57,519 nucleotides of DNA from Bacteroidaceae bacterium (lineage in GTDB: Bacteria; Bacteroidota; Bacteroidia; Bacteroidales; Bacteroidaceae), in assembly GCA_017935785.1 (NCBI GenBank), contig JAGBGU010000024.1, positions 1 through 57,519 on the forward strand. Direction: 5' to 3'. Numbering within the stretch: position 1 is the stretch's first letter; each line of letters starts with the position of its first letter. Below the pieces are notes generated by a model. That model searched no databases and was not told where the DNA came from. It saw only the letters and a program-made list of their open reading frames with translations. Both the position numbers and the translations under genes were made by a program. Positions 17,980 to 26,089 of this stretch are shown in pieces.

Positions 17980-18024
17980 GGCAAAAAGTATGTCTCCATA
18001 ATAAGAGATATTGTTTTTTTTTGT

Positions 18025-18032
18025 TATTTTTG
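18025..18032 (+). promoter_or_regulatory. -7 box of dnaX
   Basis: TATTTTTG, a full match to TAnnTTTG, lies 20 nt before the dnaX ATG. A T-rich run ahead of it may supply the -33 element. It is divergent from the divIC promoter 46 bp away. Confidence 0.55.
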
Positions 18033-18052
18033 CATAAAAGTAGATATTCGAC

Positions 18053-19813
18053 ATGGATGATTTTATTGTATCGGCCAGGAAATACCGCCCAATGACATTC
18101 GATTCTGTGGTTGGGCAGCAATCGCTTACCACAACACTGAAAAACGCCATATCCAGCGGAAAACTGGCTCACGCCTACCTTTTCTGCGGACCGCGAGGAG
18201 TTGGAAAAACCACCTGTGCGCGCATTTTTGCAAAAGCTATAAACTGTCTTAATCCGAACAGCGAAGGGGATGCCTGCGGAACTTGCGAAAGCTGTATGGC
18301 ATTTAACCAACAACGTTCCATGAACATTCACGAACTGGATGCCGCGAGCAACAATTCGGTAGAAGACATACGCGAACTCATAACCCAGGTACAGATTCCG
18401 CCCCAAACAGGCCGTTATAAGGTATTCATCATAGATGAAGTGCACATGTTAAGCGCATCGGCATTCAATGCTTTCCTAAAGACATTAGAGGAGCCGCCTT
18501 CATACGTAATCTTTATCCTGGCCACAACAGAAAAGCATAAAATTCTGCCCACCATACTTAGCCGGTGTCAGGTTTATGATTTTGTACGGATAACCACCAA
18601 AGACACCATAGACCATCTGAGGAATGTGGCTCAGAAAGAAGGCTATACGGCAGAGGACGAAGCACTTGGACTTATTGCCCAAAAAGCAGACGGAGGCATG
18701 CGTGACGCACTTTCCATCTTTGACCAAATGGTAAGTTTCACCCAAGGTAATCTGACCTATGATGCCGTATGCCAAAATCTGAATGTCTTAAATACGGAAC
18801 ATTATTTTAAAATAACAGAACACATTATCAACAAAGACATTACGCAATGTCTGCTACATTTTGACTCGATCCTTCAAAAGGGATTTGACGGAGGAATTTT
18901 CACTGGCGGACTGGCCAGTCACTTCCGTGACTTGCTTATGAGCAAGGATGTGCAGACATTACCGCTCATGGGAAAAAGCAGGCAATGGCAGGAAAGATAC
19001 ATTGCGCAATCACAACATTGCCAGCCCAAATTTCTATACCATGCCATAAAGCTCTGCAATGATTGCGAAACAACATACCGCACAAGCAGAAACAAACGTC
19101 TGCAGGTAGAAATCTGCCTGATACAATTGGTACAGCTTCTTGAGGACGAACCACCGGCATCGGGGCGTAGCCCTGAAAACAAGTTAAAACCCATACAACA
19201 AACAACCGGCACAAACGAAAGCAGCCAGCAGCCAAGCAGTGCCCCGGCAGTTCATCCAGCAACGAAAGTGGCAGAGCCCACACCTAACATCTCTGTACCC
19301 AACAAGCCTGTATTGAGTTCTTTCAACAGACAAACTGAACAAGCGGCCAAACCCAAAGTGATGAGCGGATTCGGCCCCAGCCTGCGTAAACAAAAGCCAG
19401 AACAGAAGACAGAGACAAACACAGATACGGAACAACCCAAAAGCGAACATTTGCCGCTGGACATGGATAAATTCCGTGTAGAATGGTACAACTTCATACA
19501 GTCTCTTCCACGCGAAAGTCAGGCAATGGCACAAAGAATGCGTGACATGCGCCCAACGTTAATGGGAGATGACACAATAGGGATTGAGGTTAACAACACT
19601 CAGGTAGAGCAGTACATGAACAGTATCCTACCCACTTTATCGGCACATGTAAGGAAAGTGCTCCACAACGATTTCATCACTTTCAAGATTATCGTAACGG
19701 AAGTGCAACAGGCAACGCTGAAATACAGCAAGCCCGAACTCTACAATAAAATGTCTGCAACAAACCCATTCCTTAACGAGCTAAAAGATGCCTTTGGACT
19801 GGTCATAGAATAA
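18053..19813 (+). CDS. dnaX: DNA polymerase III subunit gamma/tau
   Basis: Clamp-loader ATPase of the replicative polymerase. 586 residues: AAA+ domain I with Walker A GPRGVGKTTC (near 44), a four-cysteine zinc site (CLNPNSEGDACGTCESC), Walker B IIDEVHM (near 126), the SRC sensor TILSRCQVYDF (near 168), then domain III. A long Pro/Gln/Lys-rich linker (about 365-470) leads to a C-terminal domain of about 110 residues that would contact the polymerase or helicase. The start follows the promoter at 18025. I did not find an obvious frameshift site to produce a short gamma form. Confidence 0.95.
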   Translation: MDDFIVSARKYRPMTFDSVVGQQSLTTTLKNAISSGKLAHAYLFCGPRGVGKTTCARIFAKAINCLNPNSEGDACGTCESCMAFNQQRSMNIHELDAASNNSVEDIRELITQVQIPPQTGRYKVFIIDEVHMLSASAFNAFLKTLEEPPSYVIFILATTEKHKILPTILSRCQVYDFVRITTKDTIDHLRNVAQKEGYTAEDEALGLIAQKADGGMRDALSIFDQMVSFTQGNLTYDAVCQNLNVLNTEHYFKITEHIINKDITQCLLHFDSILQKGFDGGIFTGGLASHFRDLLMSKDVQTLPLMGKSRQWQERYIAQSQHCQPKFLYHAIKLCNDCETTYRTSRNKRLQVEICLIQLVQLLEDEPPASGRSPENKLKPIQQTTGTNESSQQPSSAPAVHPATKVAEPTPNISVPNKPVLSSFNRQTEQAAKPKVMSGFGPSLRKQKPEQKTETNTDTEQPKSEHLPLDMDKFRVEWYNFIQSLPRESQAMAQRMRDMRPTLMGDDTIGIEVNNTQVEQYMNSILPTLSAHVRKVLHNDFITFKIIVTEVQQATLKYSKPELYNKMSATNPFLNELKDAFGLVIE

Positions 19814-19818
19814 AAAAG

Positions 19819-19851
19819 ACGGTGGTCAGAAAACAGCATTCAGACCACCGT
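19819..19851 (+). terminator. Hairpin after dnaX, between convergent genes
   Basis: ACGGTGGTC (19819-19827) pairs with GACCACCGT (19843-19851) across a 15-nt loop. It lies 5 nt after the dnaX stop and 36 nt from the convergent ispE end, so it may serve both directions. The T tract is weak. Confidence 0.6.
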
Positions 19852-19886
19852 TATGTGTTATATATCATATAAACCCAAACAAATAT

Positions 19887-20702
19887 TCAAGGCAAAATAC
19901 AGTCAAAATAAAAGTGTTCTGAAAAACAGGCGCGCACATCAACGGGATTACGGAAAAGGCCATACACACTGCTTCCGCTTCCACTCATTGACGAATATAC
20001 TGCACCTAAATCATAAAGTTTGTCTCGTATGCCTTTTACTGTAGGATGAAGTGGGAAAACACTCTTTTCAAAATCATTAACCATTTTACCAACCCAAGAC
20101 TCTATGGGTTCGGCTGAAAGAGTTTTCAAACCGGTCAAAGGACGTTGGGGGGTAACAGCAGAATATGCCTCACGAGTGGAAATAAAATCATCAGGCTTTA
20201 CAAGGACAAGGAACAGACCAGAAAGGCTGAGCTTTACCGGACTGAATATATTACCAATTCCTTCAGCAAAAACCGGCTTATTTTGAATAAAGACAGGACA
20301 GTCCGCACCCAAAACTACAGCCAGACTTTCCATCTTTTCAACAGACAAGTCAAGACTAAACTTCTCGTTCAGCATCTTAATCATAAAAGCAGCATCACTA
20401 CTGCCTCCACCAAGTCCGGCGCCATTAGGGATATGCTTTGTGAGCACTACATGAATCGGTGGTATGCTATAACCAGACTCTCTAAGCAGTTTGACAGCAC
20501 GCCAAACAAGATTATCAAAAACATCACCATCAACAGGAATGCCTTTTACCTCAATGCAATCTACTTCAGACTCCTCTATTTCAAGTTCATCACACAAGGG
20601 TATCGGATAAAAAATGGTTTCAAGATTGTGATAACCATCATTACGACGTTCAACCACATTAAGTCCTAAATTTATTTTGCAATTGGGTCTGGAAATCATC
20701 AT
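19887..20702 (-). CDS. ispE: 4-diphosphocytidyl-2-C-methyl-D-erythritol kinase
   Basis: ATP-dependent kinase of the non-mevalonate isoprenoid pathway, phosphorylating the 2-hydroxyl of CDP-methylerythritol. 271 residues of the GHMP kinase fold: N-terminal substrate region CKINLGLNVVERRNDGYHN, the ATP-binding glycine-rich motif IPNGAGLGGGSSDAAF (near 90-105), and the C-terminal SGSGSSVYGLF motif near 244. The ATG overlaps the stop of the upstream lipid kinase gene as ATGA, so the two are translationally coupled. Confidence 0.95.
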   Translation of the reverse strand: MMISRPNCKINLGLNVVERRNDGYHNLETIFYPIPLCDELEIEESEVDCIEVKGIPVDGDVFDNLVWRAVKLLRESGYSIPPIHVVLTKHIPNGAGLGGGSSDAAFMIKMLNEKFSLDLSVEKMESLAVVLGADCPVFIQNKPVFAEGIGNIFSPVKLSLSGLFLVLVKPDDFISTREAYSAVTPQRPLTGLKTLSAEPIESWVGKMVNDFEKSVFPLHPTVKGIRDKLYDLGAVYSSMSGSGSSVYGLFRNPVDVRACFSEHFYFDCILP

Positions 20703-21745
20703 GATTTTAATTTTCTTAATAATTCCTTATTTATAACGCGTATTCTTCTCGGAGTCTTTTTTATATCATCCTTTATTTGCGTAAATTCCTCATTCATATC
20801 ATTATACAAATCATTGAACATACGTAATAAAGGGGGTAATGACGGTTGCTCGTTAGTATTGACCACCATTCTTATATCATGAGGATACAACTCTATCTCC
20901 AAATCTGCCACTTCATCCTTAGGGTCACCGTCAAAATGAATTACACCAGGATGGGAACGATGTATAGTAAGCCTGCGACATCTGAACGTGCGGATATGAC
21001 TATTTTGCAATATGGTCTTATTGAAAAGCTGAATTGCAATCTGCGGAGCTTCCAACATTGTAAATGGCTGCATAATCGTTACGTCCATGAGACCATCACT
21101 CATACTTGCAGTTGGAGCTATATAAACATTGTTTCCATACTGACTGGCATTGGCACAAGCTATTAAAAAGGCATTGTATTTTTCTGTGGTTCCGTCCTCA
21201 CCATCCACCTCAATCTCATAGGTTTCCGGTTTATACTTCAAACCTTCAATCAGAGTACTCTCTATGTAAGAACGCAAACCACGTTTGGAACTGTTTGCAA
21301 ACTTGCTACTGACAAAGGCATCAAAACCTACACCACATGTACAAAAAAATGGTGTGTCATTGATACGTCCGTAATCCAGTTCCTGAATAATACATTCATT
21401 TAACACCTGTAAAGCACCTTCTGGATTCATAGGTATATACAAATGGCGTGCAAGACCGTTACCACTGCCACAAGGAATAATCCCCAAAGCTGTTTTGGTA
21501 TGAATCAGAGAACGGGCCACTTCATTTACTGTCCCATCTCCACCAACTGCAACGACAACATCTACACTCTTAAAGACTGCCTCACGCGACAAAACAGCGG
21601 CATGCCCCTTATATTCTGTATGCAACACCGTAATTTCAAAATTATCGGAGTTCATATATTTAGGTATCATGTCCACTATCCGCTTTTTATTTTCAGTACC
21701 GGAAATGGGGTTTACCAAAAACCAAATTTTCTTTTTCTTCATCAT
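20699..21745 (-). CDS. Diacylglycerol/sphingoid-base kinase family lipid kinase
   Basis: 348 residues from the first Met of MMKKKKIWFLVNPISG; upstream in-frame codons look non-coding. Belongs to the DagK/YegS/BmrU lipid kinase family: nucleotide site VNPISG near 10, catalytic GGDGTVNEVARSL near 68 and the CGSGNGLARHL motif near 93. Phosphorylates a lipid hydroxyl such as diacylglycerol; sphingoid-base kinases belong to the same fold. It is divergent from serine palmitoyltransferase with only 165 bp between, which makes a sphingoid-base substrate an attractive but unproven idea. A C-terminal basic extension of about 50 residues follows the family core. The -7 box is at 21760-21767. Confidence 0.85.
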   Translation of the reverse strand: MMKKKKIWFLVNPISGTENKKRIVDMIPKYMNSDNFEITVLHTEYKGHAAVLSREAVFKSVDVVVAVGGDGTVNEVARSLIHTKTALGIIPCGSGNGLARHLYIPMNPEGALQVLNECIIQELDYGRINDTPFFCTCGVGFDAFVSSKFANSSKRGLRSYIESTLIEGLKYKPETYEIEVDGEDGTTEKYNAFLIACANASQYGNNVYIAPTASMSDGLMDVTIMQPFTMLEAPQIAIQLFNKTILQNSHIRTFRCRRLTIHRSHPGVIHFDGDPKDEVADLEIELYPHDIRMVVNTNEQPSLPPLLRMFNDLYNDMNEEFTQIKDDIKKTPRRIRVINKELLRKLKS

Positions 21746-21759
21746 TTTATCGAGTGATG

Positions 21760-21767
21760 CAAAATTA
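21760..21767 (-). promoter_or_regulatory. -7 box of the lipid kinase-ispE operon
   Basis: The complement reads TAATTTTG, matching TAnnTTTG, 15 nt before the lipid kinase start. It faces away from the serine palmitoyltransferase promoter about 100 bp distant. Confidence 0.5.
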
Positions 21768-21862
21768 AAGAGAATATTTCTGATAAACTGCATGATTTGG
21801 CACTTTTGTGCAATAATAATGTGTTTTTTCCATGAACATGATGATATATTAAAAAAAAGATT

Positions 21863-21870
21863 TATCTTTG
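21863..21870 (+). promoter_or_regulatory. -7 box of the serine palmitoyltransferase gene
   Basis: TATCTTTG matches TAnnTTTG and is followed by CATAG, 40 nt before the ATG. No clear -33 element was found. Confidence 0.5.
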
Positions 21871-21910
21871 CATAGTTTTTAAATTTTGAAAGAATTTAAC
21901 ATTAATATAC

Positions 21911-23095
21911 ATGGGATTATTACAAGAAAGATGCGCTAAGTACACATTGCCCCAAGAATTTATGTCTCAGGGAATCTATCCGTATTTTAGAGAAATTGAG
22001 GGCAAGCAGGGTACTGAGGTAATGATGGATGGACATCGCGTCCTGATGTTCGGTTCCAATGCATACACCGGTCTTACAGGCGACCAAAGAGTCATAGACG
22101 CAGGTATAGCGGCCATGCAACGCTACGGAAGCGGATGTGCAGGAAGTCGTTTCTTGAATGGCACATTGGACATACACGTACAGTTGGAACGTGAATTAGC
22201 AGAATTTGTAGGCAAGGACGAGACACTTTGTTTCCCGACAGGTTTTACCGTAAACAGCGGTGTAATAAGCCAATTGGTTGACCGCAACGACTATATCATT
22301 TGTGACGACCGTGACCACGCAAGTATTGTAGACGGCCGCAGACTGAGTTTTGCCACACAACTCAAGTACAAGCATAATGATATGGAAGATTTGGAGAAGC
22401 AACTCCAAAAATGCGAGCCGGACAGAGTAAAGCTCATCATTGTGGACGGTGTATTCAGCATGGAGGGAGATTTGTGCAATCTTCCTGCCATAATTGAGCT
22501 GAAGAAAAAATATAACGCTACAGTCATGGTTGACGAAGCACACGGAATCGGTGTGTTCGGGCGCCAAGGACGAGGCGTGTGTGACCATTTTGGACTAACA
22601 AAGGAAGTAGACCTCATCATGGGAACTTTCTCAAAAAGCCTTGCAAGCATTGGAGGATTCATTGCAGCAGACAGTTCAGTAATCAATTGGCTAAGACATA
22701 CCGTACGCACATATATTTTCAGTGCAAGCTGCACGCCTGCCGCCACTGCTGCCGCACGCGAAGCATTGCGAATCATACAGGCTGAGCCTGAACGCCTTGA
22801 GGCATTATGGAACGTGACAAAATATGCATTGAAGCGTTTCCGCGAGGAAGGTTTTGAAATCGGTGATACAGAAAGCCCCATTATCCCCTTGTATGTAAGA
22901 AACACAGACAAGACTTTCATGGCTGTGGCACGTGCTTTTGAAGAGGGTGTATTCATAAACCCCGTCATTCCTCCTGCCTGTGCTCCACAAGACACATTGG
23001 TAAGATATGCACTGATGGCAAACCACACATTTGAACAGGTGGATGAATCCGTGGAAAAATTAAAGAAGGTATTCAAGGAATTGGAAATCATCTGA
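21911..23095 (+). CDS. spt: Serine palmitoyltransferase (α-oxoamine synthase)
   Basis: PLP enzyme that condenses serine with a long acyl-CoA or acyl-ACP to make 3-ketosphinganine, first step of bacterial sphingolipids. 394 residues of the α-oxoamine synthase family: YGSGCAGSRFLNGT near 76, histidine that stacks on PLP in DDRDHASIVDG near 138, VDEAHGIGVFGRQGRG near 209, and the Schiff-base lysine K242 in GTFSKSLASIGGF. Glycine C-acetyltransferase and biotin synthase BioF are close relatives, but the N-terminal GLLQERCAKYTLPQEFMSQGIYPYF style matches Bacteroides Spt as I remember it. Its divergent lipid kinase partner supports a lipid role. Confidence 0.85.
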   Translation: MGLLQERCAKYTLPQEFMSQGIYPYFREIEGKQGTEVMMDGHRVLMFGSNAYTGLTGDQRVIDAGIAAMQRYGSGCAGSRFLNGTLDIHVQLERELAEFVGKDETLCFPTGFTVNSGVISQLVDRNDYIICDDRDHASIVDGRRLSFATQLKYKHNDMEDLEKQLQKCEPDRVKLIIVDGVFSMEGDLCNLPAIIELKKKYNATVMVDEAHGIGVFGRQGRGVCDHFGLTKEVDLIMGTFSKSLASIGGFIAADSSVINWLRHTVRTYIFSASCTPAATAAAREALRIIQAEPERLEALWNVTKYALKRFREEGFEIGDTESPIIPLYVRNTDKTFMAVARAFEEGVFINPVIPPACAPQDTLVRYALMANHTFEQVDESVEKLKKVFKELEII

Positions 23096-23124
23096 GCAGT
23101 TTCCCAAAACAAGACATATCAGCA

Positions 23125-23149
23125 AGAGGCATCATAACGGTGCCTCTTA
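23125..23149 (+). terminator. Terminator after spt
   Basis: AAGAGGCA (23125-23132) pairs with TGCCTCTT (23142-23149), 9-nt loop, followed by ACATTTTAT. Located 30 nt after the spt stop. Confidence 0.65.
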
Positions 23150-23213
23150 CATTTTATATAATGTACGGAAAGCTATTGAATTGTTCATTTTAACACCTTA
23201 TAATATATATTCT

Positions 23214-23244
23214 TTTGAAGAATCATAAAAAAGCACTAACTTTG
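23214..23244 (+). promoter_or_regulatory. Bacteroidota-type promoter for mlaD
   Basis: TTTG (23214-23217) and TAACTTTG (23237-23244) are separated by 19 nt, a full match to the primary sigma consensus. Transcription would start about 150 nt before the mlaD ATG, giving a long leader of unknown purpose. Confidence 0.7.
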
Positions 23245-23406
23245 CATCAGAAAAAACAACAATAAAACGTATATAATCCATATATATTCTTCCTTTTGAC
23301 AAGTGCATATACACAGGCGTTTACGCTTGCCACTGACCTCAGATACGGCGGAAAAGATACACGAGCGGATGGAAGAGAACAGAGGAAAAGCATATAAAGA
23401 CAAAAT

Positions 23407-24309
23407 ATGAAGATTTCTAACGAAGCAAAAATCGGTATGATGGGCACTGTCGCCCTTATTGTCTTGTTCTTTGGAATTAACTTTCTAAAGGGCATGAGCA
23501 TTTTCAGTAGCGAAGCCATATATTATATTCAATTCAAAAACGCCAAGGGGCTTAGCAAGAACAGTACGGTATTCGCAGACGGTTTCAATATCGGAAGGGT
23601 AAGCAACGTAATCTATAATTACAAGGACCCCGGAAAAGTGTTCATCGAAATTGCCGTTGACAGAAATCTGCGTATCCCCAAAGACAGCAAGGTTATGTTA
23701 GACGAGGGAATGTTGGGCGGCTGCACATTGAATATGCTATTAAGCGGAAATGTTGCAGAAGCGTATGCAGAGGGCGACACAATCATTGGCGGAGACTCCA
23801 ACGGACTGATGGAAAAGGCATCTTCGTTGCTGCCGCAAGTAGAACCCATATTGGCAAGAATGGACACTTTGTTGGCTACGCTCAACCGCATTGCGGCAGA
23901 TTCGTCGCTGACACAAATCATACATAACACAGAGGAACTCACAAATAACCTGAATCAAAGCACTGTCCAACTGAACAGGTTATTGGCAAAGGATGTCCCC
24001 CAAATGACCAAGACATTCAACAAGGCAGGAGAAAACATCGTACAGCTAACTGCCAATCTGAACCAACTGAACCTGCAATCCACCCTGAACAGCGTTACGG
24101 CAACACTGAACAACGTGAACAACATGGTGACGCAAATGCAGAACCCACAGGGCACATTGGGAAAATTCATGAACGACCCCACCCTGTATGACAACCTGTC
24201 AAAGACCGCAAACAGTGCAAACGAGCTCGTGACAGACCTGAAGGCAAACCCGAAACGGTATGTACACTTCTCTGTTTTCGGTAAAAAGGAGAAAGAAAAC
24301 AAAGAATAG
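23407..24309 (+). CDS. MlaD/MCE-domain lipid transport protein
   Basis: 300 residues: one N-terminal membrane helix (about 8-28, IGMMGTVALIVLFFGINFL), an MCE/MlaD domain (about 36-115, YYIQFKNAKGLSKNSTVF, then GMLGGCTLNMLL), and a long helical, Asn/Thr-rich periplasmic region ending in the conserved FGKKEKENKE tail. MCE proteins form hexameric rings or tubes carrying phospholipid between inner and outer membranes with an MlaE permease and MlaF ATPase; those partners are not adjacent here. It has its own promoter and terminator, so it is monocistronic. Confidence 0.88.
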   Translation: MKISNEAKIGMMGTVALIVLFFGINFLKGMSIFSSEAIYYIQFKNAKGLSKNSTVFADGFNIGRVSNVIYNYKDPGKVFIEIAVDRNLRIPKDSKVMLDEGMLGGCTLNMLLSGNVAEAYAEGDTIIGGDSNGLMEKASSLLPQVEPILARMDTLLATLNRIAADSSLTQIIHNTEELTNNLNQSTVQLNRLLAKDVPQMTKTFNKAGENIVQLTANLNQLNLQSTLNSVTATLNNVNNMVTQMQNPQGTLGKFMNDPTLYDNLSKTANSANELVTDLKANPKRYVHFSVFGKKEKENKE

Positions 24310-24679
24310 CATTTTTAAGCTTATTTAAATTTAATATAAATAGCCAACCTTTTCGGGAAAACGCCCAAGAGGTTGGCTAATTTATAAAAACTCTGCAACT
24401 TACGATAATTCCACCCACATTGGAAGCATTACAAGATTTATTGTTATACGCCTGATTTTCTGATTATTATAATTTCAAAATGGGATTATATGATATAATC
24501 TCAGATAAAACGGCCATGGCATTTGATTAACAACCATTTGCGATTGTTTTTCCAAATCTTAATAAACTATAACAAGATTTTGTCATGTAAATTTTTATAT
24601 CGAAATTTGCATTCGGAAAACAGGCGTACATACCCTTTTCTGAGATAAAGACAATAATTAAATAGAATAAAAAAAGGAC
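24310..24679. other. AT-rich region upstream of dnaA
   Basis: Begins with the mlaD terminator. The remainder is AT-rich, with a perfect palindrome GATTATAT-G-ATATAATC at 24484-24500. I found no TTATCCACA-type DnaA boxes, so there is no support for an origin here. A clear dnaA promoter was not found either. Confidence 0.5.
24341..24379 (+). terminator. Terminator after mlaD
   Basis: TAGCCAACCT (24341-24350) pairs with AGGTTGGCTA (24370-24379); the 19-nt loop contains GGGAAAACGCCC, which may pair further. It is followed by ATTTATAAAAA. Confidence 0.7.
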
Positions 24680-26089
24680 ATGGCAGAATCACCACAAACA
24701 TTGTGGCAGAATTGTTTGGGATTCATTCAACACAATTTGAATCAGCAACAATTTCAGACATGGTTCGTACCGACAAAATTCAAGTCGTACGATGCCGAGT
24801 CTGATTTGCTGACCATATATGTGCCAAGTCCGTTTTTTTACGAATACATCGAGGAGAACTTCCGTAAGCTGATTTATGCCGCTATCATACGTTATTTCGG
24901 CACAAAGACCCGTCTTAACTATATAGTAAAGGTAACAGCCTCGTCATTGGTGGAACAGGAAAGCGACAGAAGCCCGATTATAGAATCCGCAACAAGCTCC
25001 AAGCCCGCCAACCAAGCCCCTAATACGCTTCAGGCAAGCAGTCCCGCTCAAGATCTTGATTCACAGCTCAACACCAAGCAGAACTTTGACAACTTCATTG
25101 CCGGAGACAGCAACAAGCTGCCCCGTTCCGTGGGCATGGCCATTGCCGAGCACCCCAACCAACAGACGTTCAACCCCCTGTTCATCTACGGTCCGAGCGG
25201 TGTGGGAAAGACCCACCTCGTGAACGCCATCGGAACGCGTCTGAAACAGCTCTACCCCCAAAAGCGCGTCCTCTACGTCAGCGCCCACCTCTTTCAGGTG
25301 CAGTACACCGATTCCGTACGCCACAACACGGTGAACGACTTTATCAACTTCTATCAGAGCATAGACACGCTTATTATAGATGACGTACAGGAATTCGCCT
25401 CGCTGAAGGGAACACAAAACACCTTCTTCCACATCTTCAACCACCTGCATCAGAACGGGCGCCAAATCATTCTTACAAGCGACCGTCCGCCCACAATGCT
25501 CATGGGAATGGAGGAACGTATGCTCACCCGCTTCAAATGGGGGCTCATAGCAGAGCTCGAGAAGCCCGAGGAAGCGCTCCGTCAGGCAATACTCACCAAC
25601 AAGATTAAGCACGACGGACTCAACATCGGGAAAGATGTAATCAGATACATTGCCGAGAACGTAAGCGAGAGCGTACGCGAGTTGGAAGGCGTTGTGCACA
25701 GCCTGTTGGCCAATTCCATCGTGTACAACAAGGATGTGGTGGACTTGGAGTTCGCCAAGCGCATACTCAAGCACAACAAGCCCGCCATTGACAAGCGCAA
25801 CATCACATTGGACAAGATTGTGGAGGAAACCTGCGCCTGCTGCAAGATAAGGCAGGAGGACATCTACAACAAGACAAGGAAGGCCGACATTGTGGAGGCG
25901 CGCCAATTGAGCATGTACCTCGCCCAAAAGCACACCACGCTCACCATCAGCCGCATAGGCACACTGTTGGGCAACCGCAACCACGCCACCGTAAGCCATG
26001 GCATCAAAAACATTGAGAACAAACTTAAGGTAAGCAACAAACTTCAACAGAAGCTAAAGCTAATAGAAGAAAAACTTTGTCTGCGATGA
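24680..26089 (+). CDS. dnaA: Chromosomal replication initiator DnaA
   Basis: Binds DnaA boxes at oriC and opens DNA for helicase loading. 469 residues: domain I (about 1-85, LWQNCLGFIQHNLNQQQF), a short linker domain II (about 90-130), AAA+ domain III with Walker A GPSGVGKTHL near 172 and Walker B IDDVQEF near 235, and domain IV with the DNA-binding signature near 435 (GNRNHATVSHGIKNIE). The ending overlaps the start of the next gene by ATGA, so dnaA, the nitroreductase fusion and folB are probably one transcript. Confidence 0.97.
   Translation: MAESPQTLWQNCLGFIQHNLNQQQFQTWFVPTKFKSYDAESDLLTIYVPSPFFYEYIEENFRKLIYAAIIRYFGTKTRLNYIVKVTASSLVEQESDRSPIIESATSSKPANQAPNTLQASSPAQDLDSQLNTKQNFDNFIAGDSNKLPRSVGMAIAEHPNQQTFNPLFIYGPSGVGKTHLVNAIGTRLKQLYPQKRVLYVSAHLFQVQYTDSVRHNTVNDFINFYQSIDTLIIDDVQEFASLKGTQNTFFHIFNHLHQNGRQIILTSDRPPTMLMGMEERMLTRFKWGLIAELEKPEEALRQAILTNKIKHDGLNIGKDVIRYIAENVSESVRELEGVVHSLLANSIVYNKDVVDLEFAKRILKHNKPAIDKRNITLDKIVEETCACCKIRQEDIYNKTRKADIVEARQLSMYLAQKHTTLTISRIGTLLGNRNHATVSHGIKNIENKLKVSNKLQQKLKLIEEKLCLR

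Larger units (their letters stand above)
23096..23406. other. Intergenic region between spt and mlaD
   Basis: Contains a hairpin after spt (23125-23149) and a good promoter (23214-23244). From there a leader of about 160 nt runs to the mlaD ATG; no small gene is supported in the leader. Confidence 0.55.

Noticed and set aside
17954..18445. N-terminal extension of the DivIC frame by 164 residues
   Set aside because: The extra stretch crosses the divergent promoters and antisense dnaX; the DivIC layout begins exactly at the ATG at 17953.
24380..24679. Replication origin next to dnaA
   Set aside because: AT-rich and with one palindrome, but no DnaA-box cluster could be seen.
25061..26047. 328-codon minus-strand frame opposite dnaA
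   Set aside because: Rich in His, Val and Leu as expected for an antisense reading; dnaA is unambiguous on the other strand.
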